The translations under genes were made by a program, and so were the position numbers. The notes beneath the pieces are model-generated. The model was not told where the DNA came from. It searched no databases and saw nothing but the letters and a program-made list of their open reading frames with translations. A stretch of DNA of 42,219 bases from an uncultured Eubacterium sp. (lineage in GTDB: Bacteria > Bacillota > Clostridia > Lachnospirales > Lachnospiraceae), in assembly GCA_945920185.1 (NCBI GenBank), contig CAMEJP010000012.1, positions 1-42,219 of the forward strand. Direction: 5' to 3'. This document shows, in pieces, positions 17,211 to 25,827 of this stretch (within the stretch, counting starts at the first letter, position 1; each line of letters begins with the position of its first letter).

Positions 17211-18623
17211 ATGGGAGAGATATTGTCAAAATCAATAGATGAAAATTCAAAGCTTCTGAAGAAAAAATTGAGAGTGGATGAGAATTTTGATGTAATATAC
17301 AGGGAACTTGATGCGGGCGGAAGACGAATAGGATTTTTCTTTATAGACGGTTTCTGTAAGGATGATCTGATGCAAAAACTTCTTCAATATCTTATCGGAT
17401 TAAAGCCGGAGGATATTCCGGATAATATCGATGAATTCAGTGAAAAATGTATGCCACATGTTGAGGTTGATATACTTTATGATGCAGAAAGCGTGGTATC
17501 AAATGTCCTTATGGGTGTCACATGTTTTCTTGTGGACGGAATAGAAGGCTCAGTGGCACTTGATACAAGAACATATCCTATGAGAAGTGTTGACGAGCCG
17601 TGGAAGGACAGAGTGCTGCGAGGTTCAAGGGATGGTTTTGTGGAAACCATTGTAATGAATACGGCACTCATAAGAAGGCGTATCAGAGATGAACGCCTGA
17701 GGGTTGAGATGACAAATGTGGGAACACGCTCAAAGACGGATATAGCCATAGTTTACCTTGAAGATAAGGTGGACAAAACATTTCTTAAAAACCTAAAAAA
17801 ACGTATTGACAACATCAAAGTGGAATCACTTACGATGAATATTGAAAGTTTTGCAGAGTGTTTGCTTGACGCAAAATATATCAATCCTTTTCCAAAGTTT
17901 AAGTTTACGGAAAGACCCGATACGGCGGCCAGTGCCATATATGAGGGAAATATTATTATAATAGTGGATAATGCACCATCGGCTATAATTCTTCCTACGT
18001 CCGTATTTGATATTTTGGAAGAAGCAGATGATTATTATTTCCCGCCTGTGATCGGAATATATCTGAAAATGTCAAGATATCTGCTGACATTTGTATCTTT
18101 TGCACTAACGCCCTTCTGGCTTGTGCTTATCAAAAATCCGTCAATGGTGCCGGATTGGCTGTCCTTTGTGCTTATAACTGATGAGATAACCGTTCCCGTA
18201 ATTTTACAGCTTCTTATGCTGGAGATAGGTATAGACGGACTGAAGCTTGCAGCCGTAAATACGCCAAGCATGCTTTCCACACCTTTAAGTATTGTTGCCG
18301 GTATTGTTGTGGGAGAGTATGCGGTAAGCTCAGGCTGGTTTAATTCGGAAGCACTTCTCTATATGGCGATAGTAACTGTGGCAAATTACGGTCAGGCAAG
18401 CTTTGAGTTTGGATATGCCCTAAAAATTATGCGAATTATTACGCTTATACTGACATGGTTTATCGGTATATGGGGATTTTTGGCGGGAACAGCTCTTTTG
18501 GTTCTTTCTATCTGCTTTAACAAAACTTTGTCAGGAAAGAGCTATATTTACCCGATTTTTCCTTTTAACGGAAGAAAACTTGTGAGAAAACTGTTCAGAA
18601 TACGGCTCCCTCACGAAAATTAG
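17211..18623 (+). CDS. GerA/SpoVAF-type spore germination protein
   Basis: A 470-residue member of the GerA family A subunits, inner-membrane proteins of spore germination. The N-terminal soluble domain opens with a KKLRVDENFDVIYREL-type stretch and contains GGRRIGFFFIDGFCKDD, RGSRDGFVETI and RRRIRDERL, typical of the family; four or five membrane segments follow from about residue 280, then a basic tail. GerA operons usually carry AB and AC subunits; none is present, which together with length favours a SpoVAF-like orphan. ATG 17211 is preferred over 17199 because GGATGGAG lies seven bases before it. Confidence 0.85.
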   Translation: MGEILSKSIDENSKLLKKKLRVDENFDVIYRELDAGGRRIGFFFIDGFCKDDLMQKLLQYLIGLKPEDIPDNIDEFSEKCMPHVEVDILYDAESVVSNVLMGVTCFLVDGIEGSVALDTRTYPMRSVDEPWKDRVLRGSRDGFVETIVMNTALIRRRIRDERLRVEMTNVGTRSKTDIAIVYLEDKVDKTFLKNLKKRIDNIKVESLTMNIESFAECLLDAKYINPFPKFKFTERPDTAASAIYEGNIIIIVDNAPSAIILPTSVFDILEEADDYYFPPVIGIYLKMSRYLLTFVSFALTPFWLVLIKNPSMVPDWLSFVLITDEITVPVILQLLMLEIGIDGLKLAAVNTPSMLSTPLSIVAGIVVGEYAVSSGWFNSEALLYMAIVTVANYGQASFEFGYALKIMRIITLILTWFIGIWGFLAGTALLVLSICFNKTLSGKSYIYPIFPFNGRKLVRKLFRIRLPHEN

Positions 18624-18645
18624 TGTGGAAAAGCACTCTTTCTTA

Positions 18646-18654
18646 TGTTATAAT
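18646..18654 (+). promoter_or_regulatory. Extended -10 promoter upstream of the GH25 gene
   Basis: TG, one base, then TATAAT (18649-18654) just after the germination gene stop; the -35 is poor. It would start transcription near 18661, inside the upstream in-frame extension, which supports the ATG at 18701. Confidence 0.45.
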
Positions 18655-18700
18655 ATTTAGCATTGTGAGTATATGCAAAAAAGAAAGAAAGTACGTAATT

Positions 18701-20428
18701 ATGAAAAGAAAGCTGAATATAGACGAGATAGCATTTATAGCTATGATTTTAGGCGTGTCGGTTGTGACGCTTGGCATAAAACTTTATTCAAAAACTATGT
18801 TTAAGGGACATATGGTTTATGAAATGTCATCAGAAAGCAGTAAAAAAGACAATATACTGATTCCGGTTAACGCTACGACTTCTTTAGATGTGACGAAGCT
18901 TGAAAGTAATGAGGCTTCAGAGACAGAAAGCACAAGGCAGTATGAAATTGTTGCCGATATTGAAAAGATAGTTGTTCCGTATGACGATAAAGAAGATGCA
19001 CTTGGTTACAGAAAGCCTGAGGCAGAGCCTGAAACGGAGGTAAAGGTTACCGAAAAACCGACAGTTTCCTCGATTCAAAGTACCGAAAAGGATACACAAA
19101 AAAGGACATTTAAGGCAGAAGTTCCTTTGTATGATAATGACGGAAATATAATATATCAGGCAAAAAAGACGGATGATTCGTCAGATGTTAATATATCGGA
19201 TATTGTGACCCCCAAAAATAAAGTCAGGGTAGTAATTGAAGGCAATACTTCCAATACATACCTTGACGGCTACATATTGGAAACCAAAACCGTGGGACTT
19301 AGAAATACTAAAGTCATAACGAAGCTTGTGGTAACTGACGATACGAAGGACAGTGACGGTTCTGACAGTAATGGGACTGATGTGACAGGTTCGTCCGCAT
19401 CGCAAAATGTTACAAAAACTTCAGACGGGAATGATTCAGGTACGGAATCTGCTGATAAAACTGAGGCGTCATCTGATAAAAATACCGAGAATACCGCTTC
19501 TTCCAAAGAAAGTACTTCAACTGCATCAGACACCGCAACAGGTACATACGGTAAAGATACCGGGGCACAGACAGGTGAAGAAACACAGAGTTTTGAAACC
19601 ATGGCAAATGAAATCGTTACTAAAGAAAGCCAATATTCCGGTATTCAGGAATCAGAGCAGGGCGAATATGTTATATATACCCTTTCTGCCGTGACAAAAA
19701 CTGTAACGGTTGACGGATGGTATACCGAAAATGGCGACAAATACTACTATTACAATGAAAATAACTATGCCACGGGCTATATGGATATAGGCGGCTTTAA
19801 GTATTATTTCAATAAGGTGGGCAAGCTTTGCTCTAAAGTAGGAATAGACGTGTCTGTATATCAGGGTAATATAGATTGGGCAAAGGTTGCGGCGTCCGGA
19901 GTTGAGTTTGCCATAATAAGAGCATGCGTGAGAGGTTATCAGTATGCAAAACTGTCAAAGGACAGCAACTTTGACGCAAATGTAAAGGGTGCTCTGGCAA
20001 ACGGACTTAAGGTGGGTGCATATGTATTTTCACAGGCAACTACCGAAGCAGAGGCAATAGAAGAAGCCAGCCTTATAATCACAATGTGCAAAAATTATAA
20101 TATAACGGGTCCCCTTGTCATTGATGTTGAGGAAGTTAACAGCAGTATAGCAAGACAGAATAAGATATCAAAAGAGACAAGGACAAATATCATAAAAATA
20201 TTTGAACAGATGGTAAGAGATGCGGGATATACTCCTATGCTCTATACAGGAGAGTCATGGCTTTCAACCTCAATAGACAGTGAAAGACTTGATACCATGG
20301 ACTTCTGGATTGCAAAATGGTCAACAAATCTTCCTAAATGCCGTTATAATATATGGCAGTATTCAGCAACAGGAAGAGTGGACGGAATCACCGGGGATGT
20401 GGATTTAGATATATGGATAACAGAATAA
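18701..20428 (+). CDS. Membrane-anchored GH25 muramidase with wall-binding repeat
   Basis: A 575-residue peptidoglycan hydrolase. An N-terminal hydrophobic segment (residues 9-27, AFIAMILGVSVVTLGIKL) anchors or exports it. Residues about 50-320 are a Ser/Thr/Asp-rich wall-spanning linker, then a single choline-binding-like repeat (GWYTENGDKYYYYNENNYA, GYMDIGGFKYYF). The C-terminal 190 residues are a glycoside hydrolase family 25 lysozyme domain: GIDVSVYQGNIDW with the catalytic Asp, VIDVEE with the acidic pair, and IWQYS near the end. A longer in-frame start at 18623 lies on the preceding stop region and lacks an SD; 18701 gives a normal N terminus, though its SD is weak. Confidence 0.92.
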   Translation: MKRKLNIDEIAFIAMILGVSVVTLGIKLYSKTMFKGHMVYEMSSESSKKDNILIPVNATTSLDVTKLESNEASETESTRQYEIVADIEKIVVPYDDKEDALGYRKPEAEPETEVKVTEKPTVSSIQSTEKDTQKRTFKAEVPLYDNDGNIIYQAKKTDDSSDVNISDIVTPKNKVRVVIEGNTSNTYLDGYILETKTVGLRNTKVITKLVVTDDTKDSDGSDSNGTDVTGSSASQNVTKTSDGNDSGTESADKTEASSDKNTENTASSKESTSTASDTATGTYGKDTGAQTGEETQSFETMANEIVTKESQYSGIQESEQGEYVIYTLSAVTKTVTVDGWYTENGDKYYYYNENNYATGYMDIGGFKYYFNKVGKLCSKVGIDVSVYQGNIDWAKVAASGVEFAIIRACVRGYQYAKLSKDSNFDANVKGALANGLKVGAYVFSQATTEAEAIEEASLIITMCKNYNITGPLVIDVEEVNSSIARQNKISKETRTNIIKIFEQMVRDAGYTPMLYTGESWLSTSIDSERLDTMDFWIAKWSTNLPKCRYNIWQYSATGRVDGITGDVDLDIWITE

Positions 20429-20440
20429 AAAATAGGAGTT

Positions 20441-20491
20441 CAAACAACAAACAAAGTCCGCGGCATTGCCGCGGACTTTGTTTGTTGTTTG
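20441..20491. terminator. Bidirectional terminator with a perfect 24-bp stem
   Basis: Bases 20441-20464 and 20468-20491 are perfectly complementary around an ATT loop. The GC-rich core (GTCCGCGGC) sits at the tip and the T-rich arm follows on both strands. It lies between convergent GH25 and trpS genes and should stop both. Confidence 0.92.
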
Positions 20492-20502
20492 AGATTGAGA
20501 GA

Positions 20503-21594
20503 TTATTTAAATCTTTCAATCTGTGAATTTATAAGTTCTATATCATCAAAGTAGTTGATTCTCATGGCACCCTTAACTTCTGAAAGAGTTTTGGCTGCTA
20601 CTTCTCTTGCAGCGTCGCTTCCCTTTTTGAGTACCTCGTATACATAAGGAATATCCTTCTCAAATTCCTTACGGCGGTTTCTGATAGGTTCAAGTTCAGC
20701 CTGAAGCACGTTGTTTAAGAATTTCTTAACCTTAACGTCACCAAGACCTCCGCGTGAATAGTGTTCTTTTAATTCGTCAAGATTGTTGTACTCAGGAAGG
20801 AAATCCTCAAATGAGTGTTCGTTGCAGAAAGCGTCAAGGTATGTAAATACCGAATTGCCTTCTACCTGTCCCGGATCTTCTACACGAAGGTGATTCGGGT
20901 CTGTGTACATTCCCATAATCTTTTTTTTGACGTCATCAGGAGTGTCAGACAGGTATATACAGTTTCCGAGTGATTTGCTCATTTTGGCTTTGCCGTCAGT
21001 TCCCGGAAGACGCAGGCACGATTTGTTTGACGGTATCATAGCTTCCGGTTCAACAAGCACGTCATCATATATGGAGTTGAAACGTCTTACGATTTCACGT
21101 GTCTGCTCTATCATAGGCAACTGATCCTCTCCGACAGGAACATGTGTTGCCTTAAATGCGGTTATGTCGGAAGCCTGACTTATAGGATATGTAAAGAATC
21201 CCACAGGTATGCTTGCCTCAAAATTACGCATTTGTATTTCTGACTTTACCGTAGGATTTCTCTGAAGTCTTGATACTGTTACAAGGTTCATGTAATAAAA
21301 TGTCAGCTCAGTAAGCTCGGCAATCTGCGACTGTATGAACAGTGTGGATTTTGCAGGATCAAGCCCGCAGGATAAGTAATCCAGTGCAACTTCAATGATA
21401 TTTTCCCTGACCTTTTCAGGGTTGTCGGCATTGTCAGTAAGTGCCTGTGCATCCGCAATCATAATAAATGTTTTATCGAAATCTCCTGAATTCTGGAGTT
21501 CAACACGTCTTTTAAGTGAACCTACATAGTGACCCACATGAAGCCTTCCGGTCGGTCTGTCGCCGGTAAGAATAATCTTTTTACTGCTTTCCAT
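20503..21594 (-). CDS. trpS: Tryptophanyl-tRNA synthetase
   Basis: Charges tRNA-Trp. The 363-residue class I synthetase has the HIGH motif as [11 protein letters not shown] and KMSKS as AKMSKSLGN. The N terminus [22 protein letters not shown] is like the streptococcal form, with a longer middle region than the Bacillus enzyme. The ATG at 21594 is chosen because TGAGG is properly spaced and the protein begins at the usual point; the frame continues upstream into the leader. I see no T-box leader before it. Confidence 0.96.
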   Translation of the reverse strand: MESSKKIILTGDRPTGRLHVGHYVGSLKRRVELQNSGDFDKTFIMIADAQALTDNADNPEKVRENIIEVALDYLSCGLDPAKSTLFIQSQIAELTELTFYYMNLVTVSRLQRNPTVKSEIQMRNFEASIPVGFFTYPISQASDITAFKATHVPVGEDQLPMIEQTREIVRRFNSIYDDVLVEPEAMIPSNKSCLRLPGTDGKAKMSKSLGNCIYLSDTPDDVKKKIMGMYTDPNHLRVEDPGQVEGNSVFTYLDAFCNEHSFEDFLPEYNNLDELKEHYSRGGLGDVKVKKFLNNVLQAELEPIRNRRKEFEKDIPYVYEVLKKGSDAAREVAAKTLSEVKGAMRINYFDDIELINSQIERFK

Positions 21595-21666
21595 AGTTAC
21601 CTCACATTCAAAGCATAACGACATTACAAATTTGTGTGCGTTACGCAAAATTCATATGTAAATAAT

Positions 21667-21695
21667 AGTATAGTTTTGCGGTTTTGTAAAGTAAA
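21667..21695 (-). promoter_or_regulatory. Possible trpS promoter
   Basis: On the minus strand TTTACT (21695-21690) and TATACT (21672-21667) are 17 bases apart, leaving a 65-base leader to trpS, too short for a T-box. Confidence 0.5.
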
Positions 21696-21714
21696 AAAGT
21701 TAAAAATGGCATAC

Positions 21715-21743
21715 TTGATAAGATTGCATAATTAGTGTATAAT
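21715..21743 (+). promoter_or_regulatory. Promoter of the 21778 gene-aroC unit
   Basis: TTGATA (21715-21720) and TATAAT (21738-21743) with a 17-base spacer, diverging from the trpS promoter. Confidence 0.75.
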
Positions 21744-21777
21744 TAGAAAAGTTAATTTAATGAAAACGGAGGCTGCT

Positions 21778-22044
21778 ATGGATACAAATAAAAAACTGGA
21801 AATGTTGTCAAGACTTGACGCTATCTACGAGGAGGCTGTCAAGGAAAATGAAAAGGTAAAAGTTCAGGACGTTATAAATGCACATCTTGACGAATTTGCA
21901 AAAGAGTACGGAGTGGAGCCGGTCGATATATTTATAGATTATATGGACCATGTGGCACGCGAGAGCAAGAAGATGGCATCCGCTAACGGAGAGGAAAGAC
22001 AGATAGACATAGATTTCAATAATCTTGATAATATAAAACTTTAA
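21778..22044 (+). CDS. Small hypothetical protein upstream of aroC
   Basis: An 88-residue acidic protein, probably mostly helical, with no known motif (KKLEMLSRLDAIYEEAVKEN; EYGVEPVDIFIDYMDHVA). The start at 21778 is preferred over the ATG at 21760 because the perfect GGAGG at 21768-21772 serves it. It is followed by aroC after 18 bases, so it is the first gene of the aroC unit. I do not recognise a family; a link to the aromatic pathway rests only on position. Confidence 0.75.
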   Translation: MDTNKKLEMLSRLDAIYEEAVKENEKVKVQDVINAHLDEFAKEYGVEPVDIFIDYMDHVARESKKMASANGEERQIDIDFNNLDNIKL

Positions 22045-22062
22045 TGATGAAAGGATGCATAT

Positions 22063-23157
22063 ATGGCAGGTTCAATATACGGAAAGCTGTTTAGAATATC
22101 TACATGGGGAGAGTCACATGGAAAGGGTATAGGTGTCGTGGTGGACGGATGCCCGGCGGGACTGAGTCTTTGTGAGGAAGATATTCAGAAATATCTTGAC
22201 AGGAGAAAACCGGGTCAGTCAAAATTTACCACCCAGAGACAGGAAGATGATGCCGTTGAGATACTTTCGGGAGTTTTTGAAGGTAAAACAACGGGAACAC
22301 CCATATCGATGGTTGTATATAACAAGACTCAGCGCTCGCAGGATTACAGCGAGATAGCAGGCTATTACAGACCGGGACATGCTGATTACACATTTGACGA
22401 GAAATACGGCTTCAGGGATTACAGAGGCGGAGGACGCTCGTCAGGACGTGAAACCATAGGCAGGGTAGCGGCAGGAGCCATAGCCATGAAGCTGCTTGAA
22501 AGCCTTGGCATAGAGGTAAATGCCTATGCAAAGAGCGTAGGACCCGTTGAGATAGATTATTCCCGCTTTGATATAAATGAGCGGGCTAACAATCCGTTTG
22601 CAATGCCCGACAGTGAAGCTGCGGCAAGAGTAAGCGAGTATGCTTCGCAAAAGATGAAAGAATGTGATTCTGTCGGCGGTGTTATAGAATGCACAGTTGA
22701 CGGGATGATGACAGGCATAGGAGAACCCGTATTTGACAAGCTCGACGCATCTTTGGCAAAAGCCATACTCTCTATCGGAGCGGTCAAAGGCTTTGAGATA
22801 GGTGCCGGTTTTGAGGCAGCAAAGATGTGTGGCAGCGAGGACAATGATTCCTTTTATTATGATGATGGCATCAAAAAACGCACCAATAATGCGGGAGGCA
22901 GTCTCGGCGGAATGTCAGACGGAAGCCGGATAGTGTTCCGTGCTGCAGTTAAGCCTACTCCATCCATTGCAAAACCGCAGATGACGGTAAATAAGTCTGA
23001 TGAGAACATTGAAGTATCCATAAAGGGACGTCATGACCCTATGATAGTTCCGAGAGCCGTGGTTGTGGTTGAAGCAATGACGGCGCTTACTTTGATAGAT
23101 TTGATTTTGGAGAATATGACAGCAAGACTTGATAGGATTATAGAATTTTACAGATAA
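22063..23157 (+). CDS. aroC: Chorismate synthase
   Basis: Converts EPSP to chorismate using reduced FMN, the last common step of aromatic synthesis. The 364-residue protein carries the three family signatures: GESHGKGIGVVVDGCPAG near the N terminus, RGGGRSSGRETIGRVAAGA in the middle, and RHDPMIVPRAVVVVEAM near the C terminus. AAAGGA precedes the ATG. It is flanked by two unrecognised small genes in the same direction, and the unit ends at the terminator at 23357. Confidence 0.97.
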   Translation: MAGSIYGKLFRISTWGESHGKGIGVVVDGCPAGLSLCEEDIQKYLDRRKPGQSKFTTQRQEDDAVEILSGVFEGKTTGTPISMVVYNKTQRSQDYSEIAGYYRPGHADYTFDEKYGFRDYRGGGRSSGRETIGRVAAGAIAMKLLESLGIEVNAYAKSVGPVEIDYSRFDINERANNPFAMPDSEAAARVSEYASQKMKECDSVGGVIECTVDGMMTGIGEPVFDKLDASLAKAILSIGAVKGFEIGAGFEAAKMCGSEDNDSFYYDDGIKKRTNNAGGSLGGMSDGSRIVFRAAVKPTPSIAKPQMTVNKSDENIEVSIKGRHDPMIVPRAVVVVEAMTALTLIDLILENMTARLDRIIEFYR

Positions 23158-23178
23158 AGTTCAGGAATGAGGATTAAT

Positions 23179-23331
23179 ATGGCACTAAAAAACAAATTGG
23201 GCACTGAAATCAAGCACATTCTGAAAGCGGCTCTGACAGACGAGACAGACAGCCGTGAGGTCTATATGAAGGGCATAGACAACAGCTATTATTACGAGGG
23301 CTACATGACCTTTAAAACAGAAGATTTGTAA
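23179..23331 (+). CDS. Small protein, 50 aa, downstream of aroC
   Basis: A 50-codon frame starting MALKNKLGTEIKHILKAAL and ending YYYEGYMTFKTEDL. TGAGG lies six bases before the ATG and the start is 21 bases after aroC, so it is in the same operon and precedes the terminator. I do not recognise it; residues 1-20 could form an amphipathic helix. Confidence 0.6.
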   Translation: MALKNKLGTEIKHILKAALTDETDSREVYMKGIDNSYYYEGYMTFKTEDL

Positions 23332-23356
23332 ATAAAACAATACAGCAAGACACCGT

Positions 23357-23388
23357 TAAAAGCATGGCTTTAAAGGCTGTGCTTTTTT
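23357..23388 (+). terminator. Terminator of the aroC operon
   Basis: AAAAGCA pairs with TGCTTTT around an inner imperfect stem, ending in six T residues (23383-23388). It separates the aroC unit from the fab promoter 17 bases later. Confidence 0.8.
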
Positions 23389-23400
23389 GTGTGTGAAAAA

Positions 23401-23420
23401 ATATATTGACATCAATATAT
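23401..23420. promoter_or_regulatory. Palindromic candidate FabT operator over the fab -35 box
   Basis: ATATATTGA and TCAATATAT are perfect nine-base inverted arms with two bases between. The dyad covers the -35 hexamer of the fabH promoter. The TTGA/TCAA half-sites resemble the FabT consensus, and a FabT-like regulator is encoded at the end of this operon. Confidence 0.6.
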
Positions 23421-23434
23421 CGTTGTGATATAGT
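23406..23434 (+). promoter_or_regulatory. Promoter of the fab-acc operon
   Basis: TTGACA (23406-23411) and TATAGT (23429-23434) with a 17-base spacer, directly after the aroC terminator and 70 bases before fabH. Confidence 0.85.
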
Positions 23435-23450
23435 TTGAAAGTCGAAATAT
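23430..23450. promoter_or_regulatory. Second, imperfect FabT-like dyad over the -10 box
   Basis: ATAGTTTGA and TCGAAATAT flank AAG; seven of nine positions are symmetric. The TTTGA-N3-TCGAAA core is close to the AGTTTGA...TCAAA pattern of streptococcal FabT sites and covers the end of the -10 and the predicted start. Confidence 0.45.
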
Positions 23451-23504
23451 TTTTATTTAAAACAAAAAGACATTCAAAATAGTTTAATTTAAAAGGAAAT
23501 AACA

Positions 23505-24440
23505 ATGACTGGTAAGATAATAGGTACGGGTTCATATATTCCGGATACCCGATGGGATAACAATGTACTTGCAGGTATGATGGATACCTCTGATGAATGG
23601 ATTAGAGAAAGAACCGGTATAGTGAGCAGACATATTGCAGATAAGTCTACAGTGTCGGAAATGGCATGTGAAGCAGCCAAAAAGGCTTTGGAAGATGCAC
23701 ATGAAAGTGATGACACATTTTCGGCAGATGATATAGATGTCATTATAGTATGTACTTTGGCATCAGATGTGTTACTTCCTGCTGTGTCATGCCTTGTCGC
23801 AGAAAAAATAGGTGCGTCAAAGGCATTTTGCTATGACCTTAATGCGGCATGTTCCGGATTTCTTTTCGCTTATAACACCTGCGTGTCATATATGAACAGC
23901 GGATTGGTAAAGAATGCTTTGATTATAGGTGCAGAAAAGCTCAGCGATCAGGTTGACTGGAGCGACAGAGGAACAGCAATACTTTTCGGAGACGGAGCAG
24001 GAGCAGCCATAGTGAAAGCTACAGACGGCAACGCCCATATGGTTATGCATTCCGACGGTAGCAGATACGACGCATTGACACTTTTGACCGGCAAAAAAAT
24101 GTATATGGACGGGCAGAAAGTATTCCGCTTTGCATTAAAATCAGTGCCTGAGGTTATAGAAGAACTTCTGCTTGGCGCAGATATGAAAAAGTCAGACGTG
24201 GATATGTATGTTCTTCATCAGGCAAACAAAAGAATCATCGAAGGCGTGGCAAAAAGGCTTGGAGAGGATATGGAAAAATTCCCTATGAATCTTTCCGAGT
24301 ACGGAAACACTTCATCCGCAAGCATACCTATACTGCTTGATGAGCTCAAAAGAGGCGGTGCAATTAGGTCGGGCATGAATATAGTCATGGCAGGCTTCGG
24401 AGCCGGACTTTCGTGGGGTGCAGCCACCATCACGGTCTAG
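23505..24440 (+). CDS. fabH: 3-oxoacyl-ACP synthase III
   Basis: Starts fatty acid synthesis by condensing acetyl-CoA (or a branched primer) with malonyl-ACP. The 311-residue protein has the Cys-His-Asn triad in DLNAACSGF, VLHQAN and GNTSSASIP, and a GAGAA loop. AAAAGGAA is six bases before the ATG. It is the first gene of a cluster with the same order as the Streptococcus pneumoniae fab operon (fabH-acpP-fabK-fabD-fabG-fabF-accB-fabZ-accC-accD-accA). Confidence 0.96.
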   Translation: MTGKIIGTGSYIPDTRWDNNVLAGMMDTSDEWIRERTGIVSRHIADKSTVSEMACEAAKKALEDAHESDDTFSADDIDVIIVCTLASDVLLPAVSCLVAEKIGASKAFCYDLNAACSGFLFAYNTCVSYMNSGLVKNALIIGAEKLSDQVDWSDRGTAILFGDGAGAAIVKATDGNAHMVMHSDGSRYDALTLLTGKKMYMDGQKVFRFALKSVPEVIEELLLGADMKKSDVDMYVLHQANKRIIEGVAKRLGEDMEKFPMNLSEYGNTSSASIPILLDELKRGGAIRSGMNIVMAGFGAGLSWGAATITV

Positions 24441-24455
24441 TGCTTTAACGGTATG

Positions 24456-24642
24456 GTAATCACTGGTAAAACCAGATTACATAAAAAATAATATTAAAAA
24501 AGAAAATGGAGGAAAAGAGAAAAATATTCTCCTTACAGAAAATATTTTTCTCCCCGAGTTTGTGTCGAAGCGTCACAAACATCGGTCAATCGCATATGCA
24601 AATCTGAAATTAGCGGTGCGAACCTGCGCTAACGCTTCGGAA
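24456..24642 (+). promoter_or_regulatory. Structured fabH-acpP leader RNA with possible pseudoknot
   Basis: The 212-base fabH-acpP gap holds four possible hairpins: 24456-24480; a perfect 12-base-pair stem (24517-24528 with 24541-24552); 24558-24580 (GTTTGTG/CACAAAC, loop TCGAAGCGT); and 24610-24632 (TTAGCG/CGCTAA). Loop bases 24566-24573 (CGAAGCGT) are perfectly complementary to ACGCTTCG at 24632-24639, four bases before the acpP SD. The pairing could regulate acpP translation or shield mRNA processed ahead of this highly expressed gene. No intrinsic terminator T run is present. Confidence 0.5.
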
Positions 24643-24652
24643 TGGAGGAATT

Positions 24653-24877
24653 ATGTTAGAGAAAATTCAGGAATTAGTTTCAGAAGGTTTAGGAGTAGCT
24701 GCAAGCGAGGTACAGCCACAGGCAAGCTTCAAGGATGATTTGGGAGCAGATTCACTTGATCTTTTCCAGCTTGTTATGTCACTTGAAGAGGAATTTGGCG
24801 TTGAAATACCATCTGAGGACTTAGAGAAGCTCTCAACAGTTCAGGACGTTATGGATTATATTGAAGCACATAAGTAG
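24653..24877 (+). CDS. acpP: Acyl carrier protein
   Basis: A 74-residue acidic carrier whose Ser in GADSLDLF receives phosphopantetheine and then carries growing acyl chains. Length and the motif are typical. GGAGG lies four bases before the ATG. It is preceded by a long structured leader and followed by fabK after only a few bases. Confidence 0.97.
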   Translation: MLEKIQELVSEGLGVAASEVQPQASFKDDLGADSLDLFQLVMSLEEEFGVEIPSEDLEKLSTVQDVMDYIEAHK

Positions 24878-24888
24878 GAGTGAATGAG

Positions 24889-25827
24889 TTGAAAACAGAT
24901 ATAACAAGGTTACTTAACATAGAGTATCCGATAATTCAGGGAGGCATGGCATGGGTAGCCGAATGGCATCTTGCCAGTGCCGTATCAAATGCAGGCGGTC
25001 TTGGAATAATAGGTGCTGCCAATGCACCGGCAGAATGGGTAAGAGACCAGATAAGGAAGGCTAAGGAAGTTACGGATAAGCCTTTCGGTGTCAACATCAT
25101 GCTCATGAGCCCTCATGCCGACGAAGTCGCAAAGGTTGTGGCAGAGGAAGGCGTCAAGGTAGTTACTACCGGAGCAGGTAATCCTGAAAAGTATATGGAA
25201 ATGTGGAAGAACGCAGGTATAAAGGTAATACCTGTCGTGGCTTCTGTTGCCATGGCAAAGAGAATGGAAAAAATGGGTGCTGACGCTGTAGTTGCGGAAG
25301 GTACTGAATCAGGCGGACATATCGGCGAGACAACCACATTGGTGCTTGTTCCGCAGGTGTGTGATGCAGTGAACATACCTGTTATAGCAGCAGGCGGAAT
25401 TGCAGACGGAAGAGGACTTGCAGCAGCCATGATGCTTGGAGCAAAAGGCGTTCAGATAGGTACGCATTTTGTCGTTACAAAAGAATCAATTGTTCATCAG
25501 AATTATAAGGACTGCATATTGAAGGCAAAAGATATTGATACCAGAGTGTGCGGAAGAAGTACAGGCCATCCTGTAAGAAGCATAAGAAATGACATGACAA
25601 GAGAATATCTCAAAAAAGAAGCAGAGGGTGCCAGCTTTGAAGAACTTGAAATGCTTACTCTCGGCGGCTTAAAAAGAGCCGTTATAGACGGCGATACAAA
25701 GACAGGAAGCCTTATGGCAGGTCAAAGTGCAGGTCTTGTAAACAATGAGTATACCTGTGAGGAATTTATCAAAAAAACAATGGAACAGGCAGAAAAGCTT
25801 CTCGGAAAGTGTGACATCAATGAGTAA
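24889..25827 (+). CDS. fabK: Enoyl-ACP reductase II (FMN)
   Basis: Reduces trans-2-enoyl-ACP in the last step of each elongation cycle, using FMN and NAD(P)H. It is a TIM-barrel NMO-family protein of about 312 residues with YPIIQGGMAWVAEW, GFG-like PFGVNIMLMSP, ESGGHIGE and the AAGGIADGRG phosphate-binding motif, all close to S. pneumoniae FabK. I favour the TTG at 24889 as start: AGGAG at 24876-24880 is eight bases upstream and the protein then aligns with the KT-ITRLL start of FabK. The GTG at 24880 overlaps that SD. It overlaps fabD by eight bases. Confidence 0.95.
   Translation: MKTDITRLLNIEYPIIQGGMAWVAEWHLASAVSNAGGLGIIGAANAPAEWVRDQIRKAKEVTDKPFGVNIMLMSPHADEVAKVVAEEGVKVVTTGAGNPEKYMEMWKNAGIKVIPVVASVAMAKRMEKMGADAVVAEGTESGGHIGETTTLVLVPQVCDAVNIPVIAAGGIADGRGLAAAMMLGAKGVQIGTHFVVTKESIVHQNYKDCILKAKDIDTRVCGRSTGHPVRSIRNDMTREYLKKEAEGASFEELEMLTLGGLKRAVIDGDTKTGSLMAGQSAGLVNNEYTCEEFIKKTMEQAEKLLGKCDINE

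Noticed and set aside
21595-21700. T-box leader for trpS
   Set aside because: The predicted leader is only about 65 bases and lacks a terminator/antiterminator pair and a T-box sequence.
24506-24607. 33-codon frame in the acpP leader, a possible leader peptide
   Set aside because: There is no SD before its ATG and the composition looks like chance across hairpins; it was not annotated.
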